Shown here: piece after piece, positions 1 through 9,311 of the stretch | Layout of the letters: every line of letters starts with the position of its first letter | Numbering within the stretch: the first letter of the stretch is position 1 | DNA from: CAVVSD01 sp963757125 | GTDB taxonomy: Bacteria > Actinomycetota > Thermoleophilia > Solirubrobacterales > Solirubrobacteraceae | Direction: 5' to 3' | DNA: 64,000 nucleotides | NCBI GenBank assembly: GCA_963757125.1 | Contig: CAVWQP010000002.1 | Location: 1 to 64,000, forward strand | Program-made: the position numbers and the translations under genes | The notes under the pieces: model-generated | The model's input: the letters and a program-made list of their open reading frames with translations, nothing else | What the model was told of the DNA's origin: nothing | Database searches by the model: none

Positions 1-105
1 TGCGAGCATGCCCGGAGGGGCCCCGGCAGCTCGTCTGTCCGTTCCTGACATCCCGTCCCGCCGTGGCGTCCGCGGGGAGCGTATCCGCGGGGCACGGACG
101 ACGGC

Positions 106-560
106 TCAGCCGCCGATCCGCGCAAGCACGCGGTCGCTCAGCTCGATGTCTTGCGGGAGCGCGCTGAGCGTGCCCGCATCGACGTCGACGCCGTTTCTCC
201 GGAGCACGCCGGCGAGCCAGCCCCAGTGCTGCGCCTCCGCGTCGTCGTACGTCCGGTCGCCCCAGGGCTCGTCAGGACCGACAACGCCGCGTGCAGTCTC
301 CTGGATGTCCTCGATGGACTGGGTCGCCCAGATGCTGCGGCTCCTGAGCCGCTCGTGTTCCTCCGGGGACGGCTCGTGCCCCCGCTCCCAGGAGTAGCCC
401 GCCTGCGCGCTCCAGCCCCGGTCGCTGAGAAGGACGAGACGCCGACCGTCGTTCAACTCGGCGTCCAGCCTCGCCGACACCGACATCCTGGATGCGCCAG
501 GACCGTCGTCGTCTGGTCCGAGAGATCGACGAAGGTCACCAGGCGCACGACCGAGGTCAC
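106..560 (-). CDS. hypothetical protein, last gene of the hyu operon, apparent -1 frameshift
   Basis: I do not recognise the family. A GTG start at 560 lies 17 bp after the hyuB stop and has a good Shine-Dalgarno (GGGAGG) nine bases upstream, so it looks like the fourth gene of the operon. The first about 25 codons (VTSVVRLVTFVDLSDQ...) are in a different frame from the rest; restoring one base near 488 gives a continuous 151-aa protein. An internal ATG at 486 is the only start if the shift is real. The protein is acidic, without membrane segments or signal peptide, with a Trp-rich middle and an LSDRGWSAQAGYSWERG segment. Function unknown. Confidence 0.6.
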
Positions 561-577
561 GCGGCCATCCTCCCGCG

Positions 578-2362
578 TCAGGCCACCACGGACGGGTCGA
601 AGCGCTCCGGCCGGCCCGGGGGATCGCCGAAGTCGAATGCCGCGATCTCGCCGCGCTCGGAACGGAGGCGGTCGCGCAGCACGCCGGTCGCGGTCTCCTC
701 GACCGCCCCGTCCGCGTCCACGACCACGCCGTAGTCGCGCCGCGCGCCCTCCGGGCTGACCGTCAGATCGCGGACGTCCATCGCGACGCGGTCGGCCGGG
801 CGCTCCAGCGGGTCGCCCCACCCGCCCGCGCCCGCGGTCCGGAACACGAAGCGATCGCCCGGCTGCACCGCGAGGCTGTCGACCTTCGAGGGCAGGGTGA
901 ACTCGCGCCCGTCGTGCTTGACGAGCCGCTTCGCCCCACGGCCGCCGGCGCGCCCACCGGCGACGCCCCACGGGTTCGTGATCGCGCGGTCGTCGTTGAT
1001 CGTGAAGACGCCGGCCGCGAGGAACTCGTAGGTCTTCTCCACGCCGGTGCCGCCGCGGTGCAGGCCCGCGCCGCCGGAGTCCACGACCGGGACGTAGCTC
1101 GTCACGCGCACGGGGTAGTGCGCCTCGGTGTACTCGACGGGCGTCGTGCGGAACAGCGGCCACCAGGAGTGCCCGTCGAGCCCGTCCCCGCGCTGCCGGG
1201 CGGGCAGCCCGCCGAACAGCAGCTCGACGAACTGGAAGTAGCGGTCGTGGTCGTCGGTGCCCGAGAACACGAAGTACGGGCTCGCGCCGTAGCCCGCCGC
1301 CATCGCCAGGTCGGGCGCGCGCTGGCCCATCGCGCCGCTCATGCAGTCGAAGAAGCGGACGTGGACGTTGAGCCGGTTCGAGACCGCGGCCGGGAACTTC
1401 GGGTTCAGCAGCGTCCCCTCCGGGAGCGTCACGTCGAAGACGTCGCGCACCCCGTCGTTGAACAGCACGGAGGGATCGAAGGCCATGATGAGGTAGATCC
1501 CGAAGAACAGCCGGCACAGGCCGTCGTTGATGCGGAAGTTGATCGTGCCCGGCGCCTGCGCGTCGGTGCCCGTCCAGTCGACGTGGCAGACGTCGCCGGT
1601 CCGCCACACGGTCAGCACGATCTTGAACGGGCCGTTGCCCAACCCGTCGTCGTCGACCCAGTCGGTGAACGTGACGGGCTCCTCGGGGATGTAGCGGCGC
1701 ACGAGCGCGCCCAGGGCGACGCGCGTGCGGTCGATGAGCGCGCCGCACGCCGCCTCGTAGACATCGGTGCCGAAGCGGTCGCACAGCTCGTTCACCCGCG
1801 TCTCCGCCGTCCGGCAGCCGGCGATGAGCGCGAGGAGGTCGCTCTCGTTCATGTCCGGTGTCCGGGTGTTGTTGAGGATGACGTCGAGCGCCGTGCGGTT
1901 CAGGACGCCGCCCTCGACGATCTTGACCGGCGGGATCCGCAGGCCCTCCTCCCAGATCGACGTCGCGTCGTTGACCTGGCTGCCGGCGACCTTGCCGCCG
2001 ACGTCCATCATGTGGCCGAACATGGACGCGAACCCGATGTGCCGCTCCCCGGCGAAGATCGGCAGCACGACGCACCAGTCGTTGAGGTGCGTGATCGAGC
2101 CCTCGCTCAGGTAGGGATCGTTGAACAGGATCACGTCGCCCTCGCGGATGTCGCCGCCGAGGCGCTCGACGATGCCCGGGATGTAGGAGCCGAACTGGCC
2201 GACGACCATCCGGCCGTGGCGGTCGCAGACCATCGGGAACTCGTCGTGCTGCTCGCGGATCATCGGCGACATCGCGGCGCGCCGGACGACCTCGTCCATC
2301 TCGAAGCGGACGTTGAGCAGCGCGTTCTCGATGAGGTCCAGGGTGGGGCCGTCGACCGTCAT
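578..2362 (-). CDS. hyuB: hydantoinase B / oxoprolinase family protein
   Basis: 594-aa HyuB-type subunit, full length for the family. With HyuA it forms ATP-dependent cyclic amide (hydantoin, 5-oxoproline) hydrolases or, in related members, acetone/acetophenone carboxylases; the substrate cannot be read from the sequence. Typical family blocks are present: EMDEVVRRAAMSPMIREQHD near the N-terminus, FNDPYLSEGSITHLNDW around residue 95, NNTRTPDMNESDLLALIAGC around 165, a WTGTDAQAPGTINF block around 270 and a C-terminal GGAGLHRGGTGVEKTYEF block. The start ATG overlaps the hyuA stop by 4 bp (ATGA), indicating translational coupling. Reading frame is intact over its whole length. Confidence 0.9.
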   Translation of the reverse strand: MTVDGPTLDLIENALLNVRFEMDEVVRRAAMSPMIREQHDEFPMVCDRHGRMVVGQFGSYIPGIVERLGGDIREGDVILFNDPYLSEGSITHLNDWCVVLPIFAGERHIGFASMFGHMMDVGGKVAGSQVNDATSIWEEGLRIPPVKIVEGGVLNRTALDVILNNTRTPDMNESDLLALIAGCRTAETRVNELCDRFGTDVYEAACGALIDRTRVALGALVRRYIPEEPVTFTDWVDDDGLGNGPFKIVLTVWRTGDVCHVDWTGTDAQAPGTINFRINDGLCRLFFGIYLIMAFDPSVLFNDGVRDVFDVTLPEGTLLNPKFPAAVSNRLNVHVRFFDCMSGAMGQRAPDLAMAAGYGASPYFVFSGTDDHDRYFQFVELLFGGLPARQRGDGLDGHSWWPLFRTTPVEYTEAHYPVRVTSYVPVVDSGGAGLHRGGTGVEKTYEFLAAGVFTINDDRAITNPWGVAGGRAGGRGAKRLVKHDGREFTLPSKVDSLAVQPGDRFVFRTAGAGGWGDPLERPADRVAMDVRDLTVSPEGARRDYGVVVDADGAVEETATGVLRDRLRSERGEIAAFDFGDPPGRPERFDPSVVA

Positions 2363-4430
2363 GCGGCGCTCCTCGGGCTGATCAGCAGGTTGGCGTGCGG
2401 GTCGACCGTTGCGACGTGGCCCTCCAGGACGACGGTCGTCGCGTCGTACTGCTCGACCACGGCCGGGCCGTCGAGGACCATGCCCGGGGCGAGCCGGGCG
2501 CGGTCGTAGGTCGCGACGTCGCGGTACGCCGCGCCGTCCCAGACCGGGTGCGTGCCGGTCCGCGCGGCCGACGCGTCGGGCGGCCCCAGCGGCCGCGGCG
2601 GCGTCTCGATCGACGGCACGCTGCCGATGCCGACGGCGCGCAGGGTGACGAGCTCGGCGCCGCCGGGCAGGCCGAAGCCGTAGAGCCGCTCGTGCGTCGC
2701 GGCGAACGCGTCGCCGAGCCCGGCCAGCGTCGCCTCCTCCAGGTCGCCGATCGCGATCGGCAGCTCGTAGCCCTGGCGGTGGTAGCGCATGTCGGCGACG
2801 TAGCGGATCTCGCGGTCGCCCTCCGCGACCCCCTCGCGCTCCAGGAACGCGGCGGCCTCCTCGCCCAGCGCCGCGAGCCGCTCGGCGACCTCGCCCGGTC
2901 GCACGTCGGCGACCGCGCGGATGAACGTCCGGCTGAACTCGCTGCGCACGTCGGAGACGAGGAACCCAAGCGCCGAGAGGACGCCGGGCTCCAGCGGCAC
3001 GATCACCGGGAAGCAGCCGAGGGTCGCCGCCAGCGCGTTCGCGTGCAGGGCGCCGGCGCCGCCGAAGGGCACGAGCGCGAAGGTGTCGGCCGGCATGCCC
3101 GCGCTGGACGGTGACCAGGCGCAGCGCGCCGAGCATGTTCTCGTCGACGAGCCGCACGATCGCCTCGGCCGTCTGCGGGACGCCGAGCCCGAGGCGCTCG
3201 GCGACGCGCGCGACCGCCGCGTGCGCCGCATCGACGTCGAGCGTCATCGCGCCGCCGAGCAGCCGGGGCGGGAGGTGCCCGAGCACGACGTTCGCGTCGG
3301 TCACCGTCGCCTCGAGGCCGCCGTTGCCGTAGCAGGCGGGTCCGGGCGTCGCGCCCGCGCTCTGCGGCCCGACGCGCAGTCCGCCGGTCACCTCCGACAC
3401 GCTCGCGATCGACCCGCCGCCGGCGCCGATCGTCTCGACCGCGACCGACGGCACGCGCATGGGGAAGGGGCCGACCTTCGTCTCGCGCGTGATCTGCGGA
3501 CGGCCGTCGAGGCTGGCCGACACGTCGGTCGACGTCCCGCCCATGTCGAACGTGATGATGCGGTCGTAGCCGGCCAGCCGCGCGACGTGCGCGGCGCCGC
3601 TGACGCCGCCGGCGGGCCCCGACAGCATCGTGTGGACCGGGGTCGCGCGTGCGGCGTCGAGGCTCATGAGCCCGCCGTCGGAGCGCACCACCTGCAGCTC
3701 GGCGCCCGCGCGCACCGCGTCGAGCCCGCGTCGCAGGCCGCTCAGGTAGCGCTCCATCTCCGGGGCGACGTAGGCGTTCATCGTCGTCGTGATGGCGCGC
3801 TCGTACTCGCGGAACTCGGCGAGGACGTCGCTGGACAGGAACACCGGGACGTCGCCCACGATCCCCTCGGCCACCCGGGCGACGGCCTGCTCGTGGGCCG
3901 GGTTGGCGTAGGAGTTCAGCAGGCAGACGGTGATCGCCTCGACGCCCTTGGACACGAGCCGGCGCAGCGCCGCCGCGACGCTCTCCTCGTCGAGCGGCTC
4001 GGCCTCCTCGCCGCCGGCGTCCAGGCGGCCGCGGACCTCGGCCATGAGGTCGACGCCGACGAGCGGCGCCGGGCGGTCGTAGACCATGAAGCCGAACAGC
4101 GGCCCGGGCGTCCACGCCTCCGCGAGGTGGAAGAGGTGACGGAAGCCCTCGTTGACCACGACGCCGACCCTCGCGCCGCGGCCCTCGAGCACCGCGTTGG
4201 TGGCGGCGGTCGTGCCGTGCATGAGCGCCGCCCAGCTCCTCGGGCCCGATCCCCGCCCGCCGGCAGATCTCCTCGAGGCCCTCCACGACGCCGCGCGACT
4301 GGTCGCCGGTGGTCGTCGCGATCTTCAGCAGCCGGACGCTCCCGTCGCCGGCGTCGTGCAGGAGGACGTCGGTGAACGTCCCGCCCACGTCGATCCCCAG
4401 GCGGCGGCTCGTGGCCGCGGTGTCGGTCAT
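2359..4430 (-). CDS. hyuA: hydantoinase A / oxoprolinase family protein, two apparent +1 frameshifts
   Basis: HyuA-type ATP-binding subunit of the same cyclic-amide hydrolase/carboxylase as the downstream hyuB. Three frames must be joined: residues 1-69 (LGIDVGGTFTDVLLHD, the actin-like phosphate loop), then from HGTTAATNAVLEGRG onward (FDMGGTSTDVS, ETIGAGGGSIA, GPACYGNGG), then from PADTFALVPFGGAGALHANA to the C-terminus. Removing one base near 4223 and one near 3094 gives a continuous 689-aa protein of normal family length and motif spacing (VQRGH-PADTFAL). Both ends show ATGA overlaps, with the tautomerase before and hyuB after. The neighbours are intact, so sequence error is as likely as real inactivation. 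Confidence 0.85.
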
Positions 4431-4813
4431 GTGTGGGCGTGGTCCTGGCTGGCCTCGGGCAGGATGGAGCCGTACTCGAAGCAGTTCGCGCCCGGGACCT
4501 CGTAGAGGAAGATCGACAGCTCGTCCTTCGCGTCGCCGGTGATCTCGCTCCACGCGTCCGCGATGCCGTGGATCAGGCGGCCACGCAGCTCCTCGGATCG
4601 TCCCGCGCGGATGAGTCCCATCATGCGGGGCGAGGTCGTCTCCTCGCCCTCGACGAACATCGAGCCGCGCGGTGCCTCGAAGAAGGAGCAGTGCACGTAG
4701 CGCGCGGGCGCGCCCGTGACCTCGTTGTGGACCCGCGTCACCGCCCGCGAGATCTCGGCTCTGTGCTCGAGGGTCGCCGTCCCGGTGGGCGCGACGAACT
4801 CGTAGACCGGCAT
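4427..4813 (-). CDS. tautomerase superfamily protein, cis-CaaD-like
   Basis: 128-aa protein starting Met-Pro, the hallmark of the tautomerase superfamily in which Pro1 is the catalytic base after Met removal. Numbering from Pro1, His28 (TRVHNEVTGAP), an Arg pair three residues apart (R68/R71 in LIRAGRSEELR), Tyr103 and a Glu at 112 fall at or near the positions of the known active-site residues of cis-3-chloroacrylic acid dehalogenase (H28, R70, R73, Y103, E114). The length also fits that subgroup rather than the 62-aa 4-OT type. AGGAGG precedes the ATG; the stop overlaps hyuA (ATGA). It is the first gene of the operon. True substrate unknown. Confidence 0.85.
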   Translation of the reverse strand: MPVYEFVAPTGTATLEHRAEISRAVTRVHNEVTGAPARYVHCSFFEAPRGSMFVEGEETTSPRMMGLIRAGRSEELRGRLIHGIADAWSEITGDAKDELSIFLYEVPGANCFEYGSILPEASQDHAHT

Positions 4814-4895
4814 CGTGCACTCCTCCTGTCGATGTCCGCGTGAGTCTGACGCCCTCCGGCTTGCTGCCCCGCCGCGGATCGGAGAGGCTCGGCCC

Positions 4896-5723
4896 ATGCA
4901 TGGCGCGTTCGCATCCGTCATCGACGAGTCGTGGGGCAGCCTCGGCGAGCGCCGGTTCCTCTTCCTGACCCTGATCGGGTTCGTCGGCGCGTTCGGCTTC
5001 ATCCGCCTCTCGACGCGTCTCATGCGCAGTCCGCGCGTGCCGTGGTGGCCGGGCAGCATCGTGTCCGACAGCGGCGTGCACATGCACCACCTGTTCTTCG
5101 GGATCGTGCTGATGATGGCGGCCGGTGGCCTGAGCTTCGCGGCAGGCGAGACCGACGGTCCCTGGTACGCGGTGTACGCGGTGCTGTTCGGCGTCGGCTT
5201 CGGCCTCGCGATCGACGAGTACGCGCTGTGGCTCCACCTCGACGACGTCTACTGGTCCCGGGAGGGCCGCAGCTCGATCGACGCCGCGCTCGTGGCCCTG
5301 GCCTTGATCGTGTTCGTCCTGCTCGCGTTCGTGCCCACACGGATCGGCGACGACTCGTTCGGATCGCTGGCCATCACGGTGACGCTGGCGACGTTGCACT
5401 TCGCCTGCGTGCTGATCGCCGCCGCGAAGCACCGGCTCGTGCACGCCCTGATCGGCATCTTCATCCCTTTCGTGCCCCTGTACGCCGCGCTGCGCCTCGC
5501 CAAGCCGGACTCCATCTGGGCGACGCGCTTCTACGGGGAGCGGCGTCCGGACAAGCAGGCGCGTGCCGAGCACCGGTTCCGGCCCGGGCGCCTGACCCAT
5601 CGAGGCAAGGAGCGCCTGCGCGACGCGATCGGCGGGGTCACGGAGGAGGAGTACCAGGCGCAGCTCGCCGCAGCCGCCGCGACGAGCTCGACGATCGACC
5701 CACACGTACCGAAACGACCATGA
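4896..5723 (+). CDS. conserved integral membrane protein
   Basis: 275-aa protein with about six hydrophobic segments (residues about 20-38, 68-90, 95-112, 128-145, 155-175, 180-195) and a hydrophilic, Arg-rich C-terminal tail of about 70 residues. A conserved-looking polar stretch between helices 1 and 2 (VPWWPGSIVSDSGVHMHHLF) has three His residues, and EYALWLHLDDVYW follows helix 3. ATG 4896 was chosen because the extension upstream to 4815 is not protein-like and overlaps the divergent tautomerase leader. No enzymatic motif is recognised. Its 3' end overlaps the end of the convergent gene by 86 bp. Confidence 0.8.
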   Translation: MHGAFASVIDESWGSLGERRFLFLTLIGFVGAFGFIRLSTRLMRSPRVPWWPGSIVSDSGVHMHHLFFGIVLMMAAGGLSFAAGETDGPWYAVYAVLFGVGFGLAIDEYALWLHLDDVYWSREGRSSIDAALVALALIVFVLLAFVPTRIGDDSFGSLAITVTLATLHFACVLIAAAKHRLVHALIGIFIPFVPLYAALRLAKPDSIWATRFYGERRPDKQARAEHRFRPGRLTHRGKERLRDAIGGVTEEEYQAQLAAAAATSSTIDPHVPKRP

Positions 5724-6081
5724 GAGGCAGCCACGGAGTGGACGGGGCCCGACCTACGGTCGCGGCGTTCTGCGGGGCGCAGATCCAGCCGCCGCACCTG
5801 CGGTAGGTCTCGCCGGGCAGCATGGGCCAGCGCCTGGCCACGCGGTAGGTGACGCCCGGGCCTCCGCGGCTCAGCGACACGATGTACGGCTCCCGGTACG
5901 ACCAGCCGCCGTCGAAGCCGCTGAATGCGGCCTGGCGCCCAGCCTGGTAGCCCTCGGTGTAGCCACCGGATGTGACGCGCACGGGGTTTGGATCGACGGA
6001 CGCGCGTCCGAGCAGATACGCCGGTGCTCCCACGCTCGCGAGGAGGAGCACGACCACGAGCACACGGCCGGGCGACCGCAT
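5638..6081 (-). CDS. small single-span membrane protein, paralogue A (extended C-terminus)
   Basis: 147-aa protein: N-terminal membrane anchor (MRSPGRVLVVVLLLASVGAP...), a GYTEGYQAGRQAAFSGFDGGWSY segment and a Cys-containing tail (YRRCGGWICAP). The first about 103 residues match the protein at 11239-11565 almost residue for residue, and the DNA is also highly similar, so this is a recent duplication. Paralogue B stops right after CGPLNAGP, whereas here the frame runs on for about 40 low-quality residues (VRVGRSSSSSRRLRR...) into the convergent membrane-protein gene. The original stop has probably been lost by mutation. Function unknown; an exported envelope protein is likely. Confidence 0.65.
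   Translation of the reverse strand: MRSPGRVLVVVLLLASVGAPAYLLGRASVDPNPVRVTSGGYTEGYQAGRQAAFSGFDGGWSYREPYIVSLSRGGPGVTYRVARRWPMLPGETYRRCGGWICAPQNAATVGRAPSTPWLPLMVVSVRVGRSSSSSRRLRRAAPGTPPP
5768..6081 (-). repeat. about 310-bp duplicated segment (copy at 11250-11565)
   Basis: The stretch from the CAGATCCAGCCGCCGCACCT region through the start codon of paralogue A is repeated with few substitutions at about 11250-11565, same orientation, 5.5 kb away. Both copies encode the same small membrane protein. Similarity is highest in the second half of the gene and falls off outside the coding region. Confidence 0.8.
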
Positions 6082-6085
6082 GGCG

Positions 6086-8902
6086 TCAGCCTATGTGCTC
6101 CACGAGACGCGGCCTGAGCTTGGGCGCGGACGCCATCCGCCATGTCCACCCCGCGTCACCACTCGCCGCGCCGCGCCGCAAGCTCACCCGGGAGCGGACG
6201 CCGACCTTCGCGTAGATCCGCGTCAGGTTCGCCTCGACCGTGCGCGCGGTGACGAACAGCTCGGCGGCGACCTCGCGGTTGCTCCGGCCCGTCGCGACGC
6301 GCTCGGCGATCTGGCGCTCCGTCGGCGTGAGCTCGTCCCGCCCGACGGCCGCGCGGCCGCTGATCCGGCCGAGCTCGCGCCGGGTGCGGTCGCGCCAGAT
6401 CGTCGCTCCCACGTCCTCGAACAGGGTCTCCGCTTCCCGCAGCCGCTCGCGCGCGGCGCGACGGTGCCTCGCACGTCGGTGTGTCATCCCGAGTGCGAGG
6501 AGCGTGCGCCCGCGCTCGAGCGGGGCGGGGAAACGGTCATGGAGCTCCATCGCCTGCTCGAGCAGCGTGACGGCGTCCTCGTGATCGCCTGCGCGCGCTG
6601 CGAGCATCGCCTGGCCGCGCAGCGCGGTGCAGAGCGGTCGCGGGCGGTCGAGCCGCTCGCCGAGCGCGCGGAGCTGTGTGAGCCGCTCCTGCGCCTCCTC
6701 GACCTGCCCGGTCGCCATGAGTGCCTCGGCGAGATCGTCGCGGTGCGGGAACGCGCCGGGCTCCTCGACGCCCATGGCGCGCAGCTCATCGTCCGCCGTC
6801 CTCAGGTGCCCGAGCGCCTCGGACTGGCGACCGAGCGACAGCTCGAGGAAGCCGAGGACGCAGCGGCCCTGGCCGGCGAAGAAATGGTCGCCGAGGGCCT
6901 CGCAGATCGAGAGACCGCGGGCGACCATGCGACGGGCGAGGTGCTCGTCGCCCTCGTACGCCGCGGCGAGCGCCCGCACGACCAGTGCACACCCGAGGTT
7001 CAGGTCGTCACGACCGAGGTCGAGGATCGCGATCGCCTCGTCGGCGTACGTGCTCGCCTGGGACAGGTTGCAGGCACGCGCCTCGAGCTCGGTGAGCCAG
7101 CAGTTGACGAGGGTGCCGCCCTGCTCGTCACCGGCCGCCACCGTCCGCTCGCGCACGCCGAGCAGCAACGCGCGCGCGGGCTCGAGCTCGTCGGCCCAGG
7201 AGCGGACGGTCCCCAGGAGCGCATCGGGAGAGAGGGCGGGTTCGGACATCAGCCTGTGGTCGGCCAGCCGCGCAGCGGTCTCCAGCGCGGGGCGTCCGCT
7301 TCCTGGGCCGAGGAGCTCATCGACGAAACCCGCGAGGGACAGCGCGGCCACCCTCAGCTCGTCGTCCTCCGCGTGCGCCGAGAGATCCACCGCCTGCCGG
7401 AGGTGCTGCTGCGCGGACCGCCCATCGCCGGCGATCAGGAGGGCGAGCCCGAGGCAGGTGAGACAGGTTGCGCGCGTCGTGACGTCGGTCGCGCACTCCT
7501 GGAGTGCGACGCGCAGCTCGATGACGTTGTCCTTCGCCGCCGTGTGCTCGTGCGAGGCCGCCCAGATGCGGGCCTCGGCACGTTGGGGTCCCGGGGGCGA
7601 TGCGCGGACGGCGCGGCGGAACAGCTCGAGCGCGCGGACGGTGTCTCCCGCCTGCTCCCGGCAGTTCCCGGCGCTGACGAGCCGGCGCCCCAGCGCTGCG
7701 CCGTCGGCCGTGGGCGTGAGGCGCACCGCGTCCTCGAGCAGTTGGGCCGCCGCGGCGGGTGCCCCGCGCGAGAGCGCGCCGGCGGCACCCTCCTCGATCG
7801 CCGCCGCGACGTCGGGGGATGGCTCCGTCGTCGCGGCGGCGAGGTGCCTCGCGCGTTCCTCCGCCGTGTCGGCCAGATCGGCCAGTGCGCGGTGGATCGA
7901 CCTCCGCCGCCGGGGGGACAGGCTGGAGAGCGCGCCCGCGACCAGGAGCGGATGCGTGAAGCGCACGCGATCGCCCTGCTCCTCGACGACACCCGCGTCG
8001 AACGCAGCATCCAACGCCGCCTCGTCGGACAGCGCCCGCGAGAGGACCGCCGCTCGCGGCTCGCCGAGGGCGGCGACGACACCGAGCGCCGTGCGCGTCG
8101 ACTCCGGCAGGACCCGCACGCGGGTCTCGGCCAGGCGCTTGATGTGCATCGACCGGGACAGCGCCTCCGGCGAGAGCTCGTCCGGGGCGGTGCCGGACGT
8201 CGATGCGACCCGGGCGAGCTCGATGGCGAGGAACGCGTTGCCTCCCGCGATCGTGGCGATGCGCCGCACGATCGGCCACGGAAGACGCCGGCCGAGCTCG
8301 CGCGAGATGAGCCGGGACAGCGACTCGACGTCGAGCGGAGGGATGGGCATCCGATATGCCGCGATCGGGACCGGATCGGGCGTCGGCTGCCCCTGTTCGG
8401 TGCGCGCGGTCGCGAGGAGCAGCACCGGCGTCTCTCTCAGCCGGCGCAGCGCGAACGTCAGCGTCCCGGCCGTCGCCGGGTCCAGCCACTGCAGGTCGTC
8501 GATCGCAACGAGGATGGGGGACTCCTCCGAAGCGCGACGGAGCAGTCCCAGCGCTCCGGCGGAGACCGTTCCGGCTTGCGCATCGGCGTCCGCTCCGTCC
8601 TCGCGAAGCAGCGCCACGCCGAGCGCCGCGCGTTGAGGCGCCGGCAGAGAGCTGCCGTGTTCGTCGAACACGTCGCCCAGGAGATCGATCAGCCCGGCGG
8701 TCGCAGGCGCCGTCTCGACCTCCGAGGGGCGCGTCATCAGGACGCGGTGGCCGTTGGCGTGCTCGAGCCCCGCACGCCAGACCGTCGTCTTCCCGATCCC
8801 GGCGGGCCCTTCGAGGATCAGCGCCGCCGCTGTCGGCCCGTCGAGGAACCGGCCGACGGCTTGCACCTCGGCCTCGCGACCCACGATCTCCGCGACGGCC
8901 AT
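6086..8902 (-). CDS. LuxR family ATP-dependent (LAL-type) transcriptional regulator
   Basis: 938 aa, typical size for a large ATP-binding LuxR regulator. N-terminal AAA/STAND ATPase: Walker A LEGPAGIGKTT at about residue 30-40, Walker B ILVAIDDLQWLD at about 135, a GNAFLAIELAR sensor region. A long alpha-helical TPR-like middle (about residues 350-840) follows. The C-terminal LuxR helix-turn-helix is ELTPTERQIAERVATGRSNR...VTARTVEANLTRIYAKVGVRSR, after which about 40 atypical residues extend to the stop. Stand-alone gene; likely senses a small ligand through the TPR region and activates transcription; target unknown. The small membrane protein gene lies just downstream on the same strand. Confidence 0.9.
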   Translation of the reverse strand: MAVAEIVGREAEVQAVGRFLDGPTAAALILEGPAGIGKTTVWRAGLEHANGHRVLMTRPSEVETAPATAGLIDLLGDVFDEHGSSLPAPQRAALGVALLREDGADADAQAGTVSAGALGLLRRASEESPILVAIDDLQWLDPATAGTLTFALRRLRETPVLLLATARTEQGQPTPDPVPIAAYRMPIPPLDVESLSRLISRELGRRLPWPIVRRIATIAGGNAFLAIELARVASTSGTAPDELSPEALSRSMHIKRLAETRVRVLPESTRTALGVVAALGEPRAAVLSRALSDEAALDAAFDAGVVEEQGDRVRFTHPLLVAGALSSLSPRRRRSIHRALADLADTAEERARHLAAATTEPSPDVAAAIEEGAAGALSRGAPAAAAQLLEDAVRLTPTADGAALGRRLVSAGNCREQAGDTVRALELFRRAVRASPPGPQRAEARIWAASHEHTAAKDNVIELRVALQECATDVTTRATCLTCLGLALLIAGDGRSAQQHLRQAVDLSAHAEDDELRVAALSLAGFVDELLGPGSGRPALETAARLADHRLMSEPALSPDALLGTVRSWADELEPARALLLGVRERTVAAGDEQGGTLVNCWLTELEARACNLSQASTYADEAIAILDLGRDDLNLGCALVVRALAAAYEGDEHLARRMVARGLSICEALGDHFFAGQGRCVLGFLELSLGRQSEALGHLRTADDELRAMGVEEPGAFPHRDDLAEALMATGQVEEAQERLTQLRALGERLDRPRPLCTALRGQAMLAARAGDHEDAVTLLEQAMELHDRFPAPLERGRTLLALGMTHRRARHRRAARERLREAETLFEDVGATIWRDRTRRELGRISGRAAVGRDELTPTERQIAERVATGRSNREVAAELFVTARTVEANLTRIYAKVGVRSRVSLRRGAASGDAGWTWRMASAPKLRPRLVEHIG

Positions 8903-8929
8903 GGCTCCGGGGCGCGGGCGCGGGCGCCG

Positions 8930-9214
8930 CTACGTGGGGGTCGGGTCCTCGTCGTTGAGGAAGAGGATGTCCGGCCGGTCGACGACGCCCGCGCGCTGCA
9001 TCGCCTCCCGCAGGTCATCGGACCCCACGAACTCGCGCGCGCGACCGAGATCGTCGACCTCGAAGAGCATCACCACCTCGGTCGGATCGTCGGCGCTGCG
9101 GAACACCTGGCCGCCGTTGGACCCGTACCGCTCGCGAACCCCAGCGGTTTCGTCGAAGATCGGCCGCCATCTGGCGTAGTCCTCGACACGGTGGCGGACC
9201 AGTAGATGGGGCAT
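8930..9214 (-). CDS. small antibiotic-biosynthesis-monooxygenase-like / ferredoxin-like fold protein
   Basis: 94-aa protein MPHLLVRHRVEDYARWRPIFDE...; the pattern of a short strand, DYxxWRPIFDE helix, FRSADDPTEVVMLFEVDDLGRAREFV and a C-terminal ILFLNDED strand resembles the dimeric alpha-beta (ABM/DUF3764-like) fold of about 95 residues. It has no signal peptide or membrane segment. ATG 9214 was chosen because upstream codons in the same frame are not protein-like. It lies 27 bp upstream of the LAL regulator gene in the same direction, so the two may be cotranscribed. Enzymatic role uncertain. Confidence 0.7.
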   Translation of the reverse strand: MPHLLVRHRVEDYARWRPIFDETAGVRERYGSNGGQVFRSADDPTEVVMLFEVDDLGRAREFVGSDDLREAMQRAGVVDRPDILFLNDEDPTPT

Positions 9215-9311
9215 GAGAACTCTCTCTTCCCTCGCTCGGCCCCCGACTGAGCCGACTCTACGCCTCGGTGGCCCTCTGCGGCCGAATCTCGTCACCGAGC
9301 GGTGCCGCGTC

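Noticed and set aside
914..2509. Long plus-strand frames opposite hyuB, glnN, the GMC operon and others
   Set aside because: Typical high-GC antisense frames rich in Arg, Ala, Gly and Val repeats without family motifs.
578..4222. Single open frame of 1214 codons joining hyuA and hyuB
   Set aside because: The frame is continuous only because of the indels in hyuA; between about 3090 and 2362 it encodes Arg-rich antisense-like sequence while the true hyuA C-terminus is in another frame, and hyuB has its own coupled ATG.
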